Assembly: GCF_014529535.1 (NCBI RefSeq)
Contig: NW_023504014.1
Coordinates: 1,178,001 to 1,242,000 of the forward strand
Reading direction: 5' to 3'
Origin: Bradysia coprophila
Lineage: Eukaryota; Arthropoda; Insecta; Diptera; Sciaridae
Length of the DNA stretch: 64,000 nt
Shown here: one piece after another, positions 22,922 to 34,093 of the stretch
Position numbering within the stretch: the first letter of the stretch is position 1
Layout: every line of letters starts with the position of its first letter
Notes under the pieces: generated by a model
What the model was told of the DNA's origin: nothing
Seen by the model: only the letters and a program-made list of their open reading frames with translations
Database searches by the model: none
Position numbers and translations under genes: made by a program

Positions 22922-23567
22922 ATCTTCACGCTTATACAAAAGTAGTCTGGATTGGTATGTCGTTTTGACGATTGGATATGATTGAGGGGTCAAAGTTTCC
23001 GAACTATTTTGTTTTTGTATATAGACCTTCTGGAGTGATGGAATTCCGGGAACTGACCTTTAGACACCTTAATGTTTTCCCAAGTCCAGAAGAGAGTTCA
23101 AGAAAACTGATTGAAATGCTTGCTATACTTGAGTTCTAGAGCTGAGAAGAAGGTGGATCTTCTGGAGTGATGGAATTCTAGGAACTGACCTTAATGCTTA
23201 ATCTTTCCCCAAATCCAAAGGAAACTACCAAAAAAATGATTAAATTCATGTTATCGTTGAGTTCTAGCATTGGGATGCGTGTGGGAAGGCTCAGGATTAG
23301 TCATACAGTTGCAGATCATTTCAAGACATCATGGTCTTGTAATTTTTAGGGTAAAAATAGTTAGTCAATTCTGACATTTTCCTAAAGTAAAATGTTTGAG
23401 AGAAGTATGCCTCCTATAGCTGAGGCTCCCGATCCTTTAACATGTCAGAGCTCGACCAGATATCGTTGATAGGGTTTGAGGTCAGCTTTTGAAAACGCCA
23501 CCAATAGTCAAAATTATTTAATGACCAGAGAAGTTAGTCTCAAAGTTTGTGGTTTTTAGCCCCGTAC
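22922..23567. repeat. intergenic with an imperfect ~125-bp tandem duplication
   Basis: CTTCTGGAGTGATGGAATTC begins two adjacent diverged units at about 23029 and 23158, each continuing with GGAACTGACCTT and later TTGAGTTCTAG. No gene was seen in the remainder. Confidence 0.5.
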
Positions 23568-24675
23568 GAAGTACGAAGGGGCTTATAGGATTACGATGCC
23601 GTGTGTAATTGATGGAATTCGAAGCAGACGGTAAGGGCAAAGTGTTTGCCTATGTTCATAGATGACGAATCCGCAATAAAAATTTGGGCCGTCTGTCCGT
23701 CTGTCCGTCTGTCACGTCGATATCTTGAGTAAATCAAAACCGATTTCAAAATTATTTTTTTCCCTGAAAGATAGTCGAAATAGTGAGGCTAAGTTCGAAG
23801 ATGAGCATATTCGGGTCGGCCCTTCGTGAGTTAGGGCCACCTAAGTGATTTAAGGTCTTTTGGTGATATTTATGGCAAAATAAACGATGGAAATGTAAAT
23901 AACACGGCAAATGATAGGTATTGTCAATACCAATCCAGGAAAAAAAAGTTTTTTAAAATCGGGTGAGTGGACCGTGAGTTAGGGCCTTAGAAGTGAAAAC
24001 CTACTAGGGCCCTATGTGTATTTTACATAGAACTCGAGTAAATTTCATTCGTTTTTCGTAATTTTTGTGTCATTTGGAAGGTAATCAAAGGCCGAATAGA
24101 ATATTGTTGAAAAAAAAAATTAAATTTGGGTCCTCGGACTAAGGCCGCTACTAGGGCCCTATGCGTATTTTACATACAACTCGAGTAAATTTCATCCGTT
24201 TTTCGTAATTTTTGTTTCATTTGAAAGATAATCGAACACCGAATAGAATGTTGTTGAAAAAAATTACATTTTTGTCCTCGGACTAAGGCCGCTACTAGGG
24301 CCCTATGCGTATTTTACATACAACTCGAGTAAATTTCATCCGTTTTTCGTAATTTTTGTTTCATTTGGAAGGTAATCAAAGACCGAATAGAATGTTGTTG
24401 AAAAAAATTACATTTTTGTCCTCGGACTAAGGCCGCTACTAGGGCCCTATGCGTATTTTACATATAACTCGAGCAAATTTCATCCGTTTTTCGTATTTTT
24501 TGTTTCATTTGGAAGGTAATCAAAGGCCGAATAGAATGTAGTTGAAAAAAAAATTAAATTTGGATCCTCGGACTGAGGCCGATACTAGGCCCTATGTGTA
24601 TTTATACTCAATAAATTAAAATTTTAGGGCTATTTGAAATTTTGGTTTTATTTGAAAGGAACGTCGTACGGGGCT
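23568..24675. mobile_element. AGCCCCGTACGAAGT-ended repeat, copy A (with 144-147 bp subunits)
   Basis: A 1.1 kb repeat with ends AGCCCCGTACGAAGT and ACGTCGTACGGGGCT. Near the left end it carries a CCGTCTGTCCGTCTGTCCGT run. From 24001 a subunit starting CTACTAGGGCCCTATG is tandemly repeated with spacings of 147, 144, 144 and 146 bp. A second copy of the whole element (same ends, no comparable tandem block) lies at 35746-36787. No transposase frame is present. Confidence 0.7.
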
Positions 24676-25225
24676 TCGTAGTTGCGCTATGCGCAACTTG
24701 TAAGATGCACACATTACATAATAATTTTACTTTAACTACTTTAACCGGCGCAATAGGCTTACGGTCAAAGTAGGGTGACAGACGCACTAGGGTCACGTAC
24801 GCAATAGATATACGGGTTTGTACGGGGCTCAGTCGCAGCAAACGCTCCGACTGTTCTGATGGCTCGTTTTTATACTTTATCGGGAATCCTCCATAGCCCG
24901 GTTTGTTCCAAACACTCGACAAAAAAGTTGTTCTACGAGTTTTAGTTATCGAACTAATCTTTCAGAATCCTTTGAGATTAAAAATTGGTTTTTACCGGTT
25001 CAAGAGACCAACAAAAAATTTGGAATAGCAGCCCGGACTATATACCGAAAATCTAAACCTGGCTTCATCCTGGATTCTAGGAACATCATTTTGTAGATTT
25101 TATTTCCACTTTCTATCAGCGGTTACGGTTTCTAAGCTTCCGTAAATGTTTTTTTCGCATTTCTAAATTGAAAATGTCTAATTTTGCGTGGCAAAAACAG
25201 TGAATGCTCTAAATGTATTCCTTTA
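24676..25225. other. intergenic, downstream of GH31 gene
   Basis: Noncoding. No clear AATAAA could be assigned on the minus strand to the glucosidase gene. Confidence 0.4.
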
Positions 25226-28098
25226 TCAACAAAGTAATGAATTAATAAATTTAATGCTAACAATTAGCAGTGCTAACGAACTCGAAATAACTGCCTTCGA
25301 TACGCCACTCGACGGTGGTGTGGTTGTCGTCGGACTTGGTGTCGGACTCGTTGTTGGGTCTGTAGTCTGCGCAAAACTTAGCTCAATTTCCCATTCGTTC
25401 ATCATTTTAGCTCCGCCTCCACTGACTGCAAAAGAGTTTGCAGTAACGTTTACTACGTCCAATCTGGATGTGATTCCATTGGCTGATTTCAATGTGGCAA
25501 ACAGCGGTACTCTTGAAAGGCCAGCTATGACTACTCTTTGCAGTTCAACTGGCGTAGTGAACGATGCCAAGCTATCCATAAATTTGTTACTTAACGTGTC
25601 ATCGGAGAAGCTACTGTTCAAATAAAGATACTTTCCACTGCGGTAGTCGTAGCTTTCTTCGTCATCGATGAACAATGTTCCGGTAGCCTTTTTGTTACTA
25701 TCGACCGCTACAAACAGGGTAATTGGATCATTTTTCATGAATGCTGACGATTTTCGAATCGTTTCTTTTCTCGGAAGAATGGTGCCGCCTCGTTGATAAA
25801 CGGGGGTCTTCTTCGCATCGACCGGAATGGATTTTGTTTGACTGGTCGAAGCTATGATGCTGTAATCATCGATGTCTTACCATATGTCGCTGAGGCTGCC
25901 TGATGACTTTGATGGAAAATGAACATCAACTGATGTTGCACCAGCTGCCATTACTGGAGCGATTAAAAGAACATCGCTCAGCATGTATTGGCTGTCTAGG
26001 TGAAAACTGTTAACGTCTGTTGGATAATTCGCCAGCATTGGTCTCATCACGGGCAATCCATTCAATTCGTGTTCATAAAACATCGTGTACCAAAGTGGCA
26101 GTAAGCTGTACCGAGCTCGAATAGCATCTCGGAAAATGTCTACCGAGTTTTCAAACAAGTAGGGCTCGCGTCTTCTACTGCCTGAAGTGGCGTGATTCCT
26201 GAAGAATGGTTGGTACGCTGCGGCCTGATACCATCTTTCCATTAGTTCTTCAGAGAAGCCACCAATATCTGATCCACAAAAGGAGAAGCCCACAACCGCC
26301 AAGGATAAGCAAGTTTTAATGGACACTTGCAAGTATGACCAACCGGCTGTGTTGTCTCCAGTCCAAACTGCCGCATAACGTTGACTTCCAGCAAAAAATG
26401 ATCGCGTCAAAATGAACGGTCTCAGCTGACTGTTGGATCTACGTAGAACACCATCGAAAGTCCCCTTGGTGTGCATGAAACCATACATGTTATGCAGATT
26501 GCGATGCTCCCATCCCCCGTAATGTAGATTTGCTCGTGGCATCGTTTTTTCGTTATCGTCATCAAAGACTGCCGGTTCATTCATATCGTTCCAGATACCG
26601 GTGTAAATGGACTGATCAACAAATTTCTCCATCAAATACTGATCTGCGTAATGTTTCCTAGCGTCTGGATTGAAAAAGTCAATGTAGCTGGATGCACCTG
26701 GCCAACAATCACCTTCATAATCCATTCCTGTCTCGTTCTTAACATAGTAGTTTCGGGCGGTGCACTCCTGATGAAGAAAATAGTTTTCGTCGCGTTTGAT
26801 GTGCGGATCGATGATGAAAGTAAGGCGACGTCCGGTTGAATTTAGAGTATCAATAAGTCCAAGAGGATCCGGAAAATTGGTTCTGTCCCACGTAAAGTAT
26901 TTCTTGTCATCAGTATAGTCGATGTCCAGCCACATTGTGTCCAACGGTATATCGAAGATATCGTAATTTTCCACCACGGTCAGAACGTCCGTTGTATTTA
27001 CATAGTTCCAGCGACATTGGTGGTATGCAATTGAGAACATTTGCGGCAAATTTACATGACCTGTTAGCTTTGTATACTGACTGAAAGCCTCAGATGGCGT
27101 AGGTCCCAGAAACACAAAAACGTCGATTATTCCTGCCTCCGACATGAAATGTGCTGTGCTCGAGTTGTGGATATCCACCCAAGTTTCAGCTGAATTCTGC
27201 CAATAAATTCCAGTGGTTCTAGCAGCGCTGTGAGAGTAGAGTACCGGTACTGCACCGTACAATGCCATCGGACTGTCAACCAAAAAATTGGGAACATCCA
27301 ACGTGTATAAGCGATAAGGTTCTTCGTTGAGTGTTGTCCGTAAAGCAAAATTGTCAGCATGTTCTGGGATTCCAAAGAGAACGTCCGCACCATTGAACAC
27401 AAAATCCATTGAGATCGCCTCGGGTCCATTTCGTTTCACATCTGTAATACCGTTGAATGTTTCTTCCCATGAGTCTGGATCCTCAGTAGGATCGAGAACA
27501 GCGGGTTTCTCGCGCAAATGTTCGTATCGCATCAGACCCAATCCGTTCACCGTCAATGCAAGCTGATCGCCCTGATAGAATTCCATTTTGAATGGTGCAT
27601 TGTGGATGATGACTGTGCCCGATTTTGATGTGACTAGTATTTGCGAGGCAGTTGTAGTCACTTGAATTGGAATTATTGTTGGATTTTGCAGGAGAGCTTC
27701 TGTAACACGATACCTTAAATCGGAAGTTTCGAGTAGTAATCAGAGGTCTGAGGATTCAATTTCGTTTTAATGGTTTACCTGGGCTTCAGTGGTGCCTTTT
27801 CGTCGATTTCATAATGAAAAGAGTTATCAGGAAGAGCCTTCAGCGAAAGCACAAACGTCTTGCTATTTTCATTATTTATCAGATCGACTTTCATGTGACC
27901 GTCAATTGACAAAGTTGCAGGTAGAACTTCGTATGGTGATTCATTCTGATTCATATAACGGCATCTCCGGCAAAAACTGCTTTGATTACACTTCTTGAAT
28001 TTCCATTCGTCTACAGCCGTTACGAGACTGATAGCAAGAATTATGATCCCCAACGTTGCAAACACTAATCTCATTTTCTTCGCGATTAATTTGAACAA
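25226..28098 (-). CDS. GH31 glucosidase II alpha-like, possible GPI-anchored form; one in-frame stop
   Basis: Closest by eye to ER glucosidase II alpha (GANAB), which trims glucose from N-glycans. Exons are 28098-27779 and 27713-25226 (phase 2 junction). Features: an N-terminal signal peptide (residues about 8-28, after Met8); WKFKKCNQSSFCRR, typical of glucosidase II; the GH31 nucleophile in IWNDMNEP (Asp483); the acid/base Asp560 in AVWTGDNTA; the GIPEHAD motif; and VYQRGGTILPR with KNDPITLF in the C-terminal beta domain. The frame is broken at codon 719 by TAA (25879-25877), where relatives have Tyr in WYDI; homology resumes with the next codon in the same frame for 216 residues. The protein ends in a Thr/Ser/Pro linker (TTDPTTSPTPSPTTTTPPSS) followed by a 20-residue hydrophobic tail, which resembles a GPI-attachment signal. 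Normal GANAB ends without such a tail. Pseudogene, nonsense allele, readthrough and assembly error all remain possible. Confidence 0.85.
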
Positions 28099-28945
28099 GT
28101 TACTTGTTCGTCCACTGGAAAGATACTAACAGACTGTGTGCTCACTCAAGATGTTTTTAATGTTCGACAATATATTTGTTTAAGCTTATCGAACATGAAT
28201 TCAGTCGATTGGACTGCCTTTTGAAATTAATGAATTTGTAAACAGACGTAATGGCTATTTTATCAGCAATTGATGTAATAAGCTCTTGATTCCATAAATT
28301 ATTATTTATAAGTCGCCATCCATATCCGCCATGCATATATTTTAAAAATTATGAGCACACGACCCCACCCACATATACTGCATTTTTTCACGTTAAAGCA
28401 AACGAGGCACCTGATCTTGGTGACATCATCATACAAAATATTTGTGTTGAAACTGGAACACACTCAGTATCCAATGTTATTGGAAATTTCCTGAAACGGC
28501 TGATCGAGCGATATGTGCATGTAATCATCTAGATTAGGTTGATTTGTAATAGTAGATTACGCTGGATGATGCGAAAGTAATTAATTTCATGATATGAGGT
28601 CTAACAACTTTTTTATTCAAAGTAAACCCATAAGAGTGTTTTTTGAGCATCAAGCTTCGCTAACTGGCCTTTGCGACAAGCGTAGAGTTTGCATGTCCGA
28701 GACGAAGCCGATGTATACAACTACGCTCGTCGAAAGTACAGAAGCAAGTTGCTAAAAAAAACGCACAAGTGAGTTTGTGATCTTAGATTAAAATGAAGGG
28801 TCAGTCTATTACTATTTAGTCTAAGTTTGCGAGTATCATAAACTGGTTTCCGGGTCAATGAATTTCGTACCAACATTCAATCTATTCTGGTTTGCAAAAG
28901 TTGATTACCCGAGCGAAAAAAAATTATCGAAGAAGCGCATACAAG
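28099..28945. other. intergenic between divergent glycosidase genes, left part
   Basis: AT-rich, no gene recognised. It contains the presumed promoter of the minus-strand GH31 gene, but no specific element can be named. Confidence 0.4.
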
Positions 28946-29303
28946 TATATAGTGTTCAAAGAGAATGTCAAAAAGAGTGTTCACCCATCGAGCTCAGTTA
29001 AATTAACTGGTTTTTTCCTAGTTAACTGGACTTTTACATACAAATTTTGACGTATCACCCAACGGAACCAGTTAATTTTTCTCTCTTTTACGCTCTTTGA
29101 ACACTGTATAAGGGCATGTCGTATACGTATTTTCAATATATACAGTGTTCAAAGAGCGTAAAAGAGAGAAAAATTAACTGGTTCCGTTGGGTGATACGTC
29201 AAAATTTGTATGTAAAAGTCCAGTTAACTAGGAAAAAACCAGTTAATTTAACTGAGCTCGATGGGTGAACACTCTTTTTGACATTCTCTTTGAACACTAT
29301 ATA
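28946..29303. mobile_element. head-to-head pair of 162-bp MITEs forming a near-perfect palindrome
   Basis: Each arm is a MITE with ends TATAGTGTTCAAAGAG and CTCTTTGAACACTGTA and the interior word AACTGGTTCCGTTGGGTGAT. The arms (28946-29107 and 29142-29303) are almost identical and separated by about 34 bp. More copies are at 57467-57605 (diverged) and 60358-60671 (interrupted). Confidence 0.8.
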
Positions 29304-29479
29304 CCTTTTTCGACTTTCTTCCATAAAAAACACGTAAATGACAGTATATGAACAATTCCAGTATTTCCATATGCTGGGCGTATACGTACTTTCGATATAT
29401 GGACGCATTGTCACCATATACGTTTATATACTGGTTTCTAGTAGTATATAAAAGTGGGTAATTCCAGCTAATTTGTGAC

Positions 29480-29835
29480 TGTTCGAAATATTTTCACAAA
29501 ATGAAACTTTTTTTCCCTTGAAAGCTCTTGACCAGACGCGTCGTTTAAGCCCCATATTAGGTCGGTGGCCGAAAATCTCGGGGAGATACCACCATTTTTA
29601 TGGTGTGGTTGTTTTTAGCAAATTTTTAGCAAACTTTATGTCGCGAAACCTGAACCGATTTCATTAAACATTTTTTTTGCTGAAAGCTATTGACAAGACG
29701 CGTAGTTTGACACCAATATGAGGTCATTGTAAAATGAGGTCTCGGGGAGATATGACAAAAAGTGTTTTTTTGTATTCGACATTTCGAGATATTCTCAATA
29801 AATCTCAAATGATTTTTGTAAATTTGTTTTCCTGT
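29480..29835. repeat. diverged tandem duplication, ~165-bp unit
   Basis: Two adjacent units share TTGAAAGCTCTTGACCAGAC / CTGAAAGCTATTGACAAGAC, then GCGT.GTTT and TCTCGGGGAGATA. The wording resembles parts of the AGCCCCGTACGAAGT repeats, suggesting a related older element. Confidence 0.4.
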
Positions 29836-30435
29836 AGATCTGATCTATATAATTCCACAATTGCTCCAAATGACACGAAATTAATTTTTTTTTGAAGTTT
29901 TTTGGTTCATTCTGCTTTGAAATAAGGTAAAATCACTTCGACCCAAACGTTGCCGAAATTACATTTTTTCAAATAAAAACTGAAGATCGGTGCCATTCGA
30001 AAGCTACAGCATGCGACTTCACCAGAAAAATAACTTTGGGTCAATCAGGTTAGTTGGATGAGTGTAATAGGCGAAAACAGCTTCCCAGTGGTGATAAGTG
30101 TCATCCTCGAATTTTCTAGCCAATTTTTAAACGGTTTTGAGTCAAAGAAACATTTTCTGTTAACCACCAATTTTGCGAAAAAAAAATCCTGGCTGTTAAT
30201 GACCTCCGAAAAATATTACTTTTACAGACATATCTCTCCCAAATTTTGGGCTACCAACGTCATAATGAGCTTAAACTGCGCGTCTTGGCCATTGCTTTCA
30301 GGGAAAAAAAAGCTTACCGAAATCAGTTTTTATTTGGTGAAAATATTTCGATATGTCACAAACGTGTAGCGCAACTAACCGCTGACTTCTGCAATCACAC
30401 AAGTCACACTTGGCAGGCTAAAAATTTAGAGTATT
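29836..30435. other. intergenic, nothing recognised
   Basis: AT-rich; the open frames here have no family motif. Confidence 0.4.
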
Positions 30436-30648
30436 AAGTATAGTTTCCACTTAAAAAGAGCACTCCGCTTAGCCTCCGTTTACATGACAGTTGTAAAATA
30501 GAACAAAGGAACTGTCACGTAAACGGAGTAAAAATTGAAATAAATTCAATCTCCACTCCGTTTGCGTGACAGTTCTTTTGTTCTATTTTACAACTGTCAT
30601 GTAAACGGAGGCTAAACGGAGTGCTCTTTTTAAGTGGAAACTATACTT
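30436..30648. mobile_element. 213-bp palindromic MITE with 9-bp duplication (MULE-like), copy 1
   Basis: Nearly the whole element is an inverted repeat beginning AAGTATAGTTTCCACTTAAA. It is flanked by an exact 9-bp duplication tagagtatt (30427-30435 and 30649-30657), a length typical of Mutator-like elements. The second copy is at 57893-58108. Confidence 0.75.
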
Positions 30649-30657
30649 TAGAGTATT

Positions 30658-31693
30658 AGAAAATTTATAGACTGATTTGTTACCGCAAAACATAGCCAGC
30701 ACAATTAACTTTATGACTCACAGTTAACGAAATTTGTAACGCAACTAACCATGGAATTACCCGAATATATACTGGCATTGGCAAATATTGTTCATGTAAT
30801 GGATCATTTTCGCAGGAGGCAAACTGTTTTGTAATGGTCAACTTTCGCATGGGACAGTCATTAAAAAGTTTACGTGCACAAAACTCATTGGTCTTCTGTT
30901 CTCATTTTTGTCTTTTCTATATAGTGTCATCCAAATCATCTGGATCACAACTGAATTTCCAAATGTTCGTTTCCTCATGTTACTAAAACTATTTTCCAGA
31001 GTATATTTAACCGACTGGAAGATAAGGTCATCAGCTGATGGCAAATCTAGTAACTAAGGCAGGTTCGTGAATAAATACCTCGGTATCATTTGAGTAAAAA
31101 TACATTTTCGAAATGTTGTCCACATAGAGTATATTAGTTTTGGTGAGTCATTTATTCAACCTCAAGAATTACGTCTGTAGTGCAGTAAAATTCAAAAGAT
31201 TTCTGTCTTCTTTTTTAACATTTATGGAGCCACTTCTGATAATCTTCATAAAAAAACTCACATACGAACGTATCATGCCCTCAAGAAAGCATTATAAACG
31301 AGAACATCAGCTACGATAAGACGTAGCAGTAAATTTATAATCAAGACTTTTTCAAGTGGCTTGATATTTATGGTTGCTACACGTATAAAATTAGTTCGGA
31401 GAAGTTATTGGAGAAATTCTTGTAATTCATTGAAAGTCTTGGCACAAAGTCTTTAAATTGAATCTGAAAGATGAAAAGTAGAGTTTTCGTGTGAATTTTG
31501 TTGATCAGATGCGAAGACCAGGTCAATAAACACACGAAAAGGAGACTCTTTGTTCTACTTATGTAGTGAACATGCTGAGAGCTTCGAAAGTAGTGCTTAG
31601 AACATGAAAAATACGGTTTTCGACGCATGCAGTATGTAATAGTACATTACTTACCAATGGAAACTTCAGAAAACCAACGACAATTTGTACAAT
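30658..31693. other. intergenic, nothing recognised
   Basis: No gene, repeat or RNA could be supported. Confidence 0.4.
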
Positions 31694-31945
31694 GGAACAG
31701 GTATCCCTTTATCTGAACTCAAGTCGACCTGCTTGAACTGACCTGAATTTATCTGAAAACCGAAAATCAATAAAAGTTCAAGCAAATCAAGTCAGGACTT
31801 AGGTATACCTGAAAAATCCCAGATATACCTGAAATCTGACCTGATTTATGCGAACTTTTGCTGATTTTCAGGTTTCAGGTAAATTCAGGTCAGATTAGCC
31901 TGAATTTCAGGTTTCAGGTCAACTTGACCTGTTCCGAGCCTTAAA
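31694..31945. mobile_element. degenerate palindromic MITE, CTGTTCCGAGCCTTA end
   Basis: Built of CAGGTATACCTGAAA / CTGACCTGAATTT words that mirror each other about a centre near 31820. The right end matches the termini of the element at 10176-10651. The left end is truncated or worn. Confidence 0.5.
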
Positions 31946-32296
31946 TTTGATCTTGAAATATCAGTTTTCATGTAATATAACATGTTACGCACACGACATG
32001 TTATGGTGTCAAGTTCGTCTGCGGCTCGTACTGGTAATATCACACCTAGTACGTAAAACAACAACATTCTGCTATCGAAAGTACCTAGCTGTTTCGGATC
32101 CTGATAGCCCAACATTGCTCGACCGATTATCAGTTAGACCTAATCTTCTAGATAAAGCACACCATCTCTTGCTTCAATGGGTTCCTATTCAAACTGCTTC
32201 GTCAGTGCTCAGATTGGAGTTTCATTTTCAATTCTTACTTAAACGCTGGTCGAAATAATCTTACTGCATTCTACAGAGCGGTTAGTCGTTGTCATA
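31946..32296. other. upstream region of glucocerebrosidase
   Basis: Presumed promoter and 5' UTR. It contains a short mirror AACATGTTACGCACACGACA around 31990, but no defined regulatory element. Confidence 0.35.
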
Positions 32297-34074
32297 ATGA
32301 CCACTTTTGTGTTTGTACTATGCTCTGTGCTATTAATATCAATAAATACGCAACATTCGGTTGAAGCAGCCAATCCTTGTCAATCGCGACGTTTTCAGCA
32401 TGACTCCGTCGTATGCGTTTGCACTGAGAGCTACTGTGACACTCTAGATCCTATAACTCCAACCAAATGTGGAATTCTTCATGTGTACGAAAGTGATCGA
32501 GCTGGTAAACGTTTAGAGAGAAGAGACGTACAGTTTGGCAACGATTTGACTGGAGTTTCGTTTCGCAATGTAACAATCAACCGAAATCTGAAGTATCAAG
32601 AAATCATAGGATTTGGTGGTTCTTGGAGCGATGCTGCCGCCATCGGATTGAATCGTCTTTCATCGAATCTTAGAACCAAAGTGCTACACTCTTATTTCTC
32701 AGATGAAGGCATCGAATATTCGACTGCCAGAGTTGTCATCTCTGGTTGTGATTTCTCTAATAGACCATATACGTACGATGACGTTGCTGACGACTGGGAG
32801 TTGAATAACTGGGCTCTTGTTGAGGAGGATTTGCAAATGAAGGTTTGAGAGTGTTACCTTGTAACCGATTCGACTTTGGATTACTAATTTTTCCCCTCCG
32901 TTAGTTTCCTCAAATGAAGGAAGCATTGCAGCACGCAGACAAATCGATTAAGTTTATTGGCTCGTCATGGAGTCCCCCAGCATGGATGAAAACAAATGGA
33001 AAACTTAACAATGGAGGACAGCTCATTTCTGAAGCAGGTTCATACCAATGGAAACAATACGCCAAATATCTCCTAAAGTAAAATGTTGTGATGTTCCGAC
33101 GATCTGACCACTTTCTGACCTAATGTCTTTCATTCAGATTCTTTGAATCGTACAAAGCCAATGGACTTCCTTTCTGGGGCATGACAATTCAGAATGAACC
33201 AATGACTGGATGGGATGCATCCTTTCCATGGAACACTTGTGGATTTAACGCTGAGATGGAACGCGACTTTGCTAAACTCGATCTGGGACCCATTTTCGAA
33301 GCCGCTGGATTTCCGCCCGAATCTTTTCACATTCTGGCACTTGACCACAATCGCCCTCTGGCCAAAGACTGGGCTGACGTCGTCTTTAATGACACAGTCG
33401 CTTCACGCTATTTGGCTGGTCTTGCTTTGCATTGGTATTTTTACGGTACTGCTGGTCCATATTCAGTCTATGACGACATTCACGACAAGTTTGCCGATAA
33501 AATTCTTCTCGCTACCGAAGCATGCAATCGAAATGATGATGACAATGATCCCATCGGATTAGGTCTATGGGTACTAGCTGAAGACTATGCTCATGATATT
33601 CTACTGAATTTACTACATCGAGTTCAAGGATGGATTGACTGGAATCTGGTTTTAGATATGGAGGGTGGACCGAATTGGGTGGGAAATACGCATTCGGCGC
33701 CAATCATTGTCAATCCAGAGGCTGGAGAATTTTACAAAAACACTCAGTACTACAGCATGGCTCATTTTTCGAAATTTCTTCCACCTGGTACAGTTCGCAT
33801 TGGTGGAATGGTAGAGGAGGAAGGTAAACTGGAACTGGGAGTCTTTGAAAGACCTGACGGTGGAACAGTTGTTATTGTAATTAATACATACGATCAGGAG
33901 CAGTACTTCAATTTGAATGATCCTGATGTGGGTGATGTACGAGTGAAAGTTGAACCACATTCATTCAACTCAATGGTATATTATGGCGAGGAGTGTGTTA
34001 GTGGTAGTGCAAAGGTGTTTCATCCGATAATGATAATGATTTTAATATTGCCAGCGCTGCTTTCGTTAGTCTAA
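32297..34074 (+). CDS. glucosylceramidase (glucocerebrosidase, GH30), possible GPI-anchored form
   Basis: Hydrolyses glucosylceramide to ceramide and glucose; the human GBA1 product acts in the lysosome. Exons 32297-32842, 32905-33077 and 33138-34074 join in phase, giving 551 aa. Features: a signal peptide at residues 1-24 (cleavage before ANPC); the conserved N-terminal cysteines in SVVCVCTESYCD; IIGFGGSWSDAAA; ARVVISGCDFS; the acid/base Glu260 in MTIQNEP; the nucleophile Glu367 in ATEACN; and DWNLVLDMEGGPNW. Unlike the human enzyme, which ends soon after the beta domain, this protein continues with CVSGSAK and an 18-residue hydrophobic stretch ending LLSLV. That is the layout of a GPI-attachment signal with Ser/Gly candidates for the anchor site. 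Insects often carry more than one GBA paralogue, so which one this is cannot be said. AATAAA is at 34088. Confidence 0.93.
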
Positions 34075-34087
34075 GTAGAACTTTCTG

Positions 34088-34093
34088 AATAAA
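34088..34093 (+). terminator. polyadenylation signal of glucocerebrosidase gene
   Basis: AATAAA 14 nt after the stop codon. Confidence 0.7.

Noticed and set aside
25877-25900. Splice donor GGTAAGA making the GH31 stop part of an intron
   Set aside because: The nearest acceptor-like AG would give an intron of about 20 nt, and the codons after the stop match conserved glucosidase II sequence, so they are coding.
31885-32258. Frames upstream of the glucocerebrosidase start
   Set aside because: They overlap on both strands, run into the degenerate MITE at 31694-31945 and show no signal or domain; the GBA signal peptide starts cleanly at 32297.
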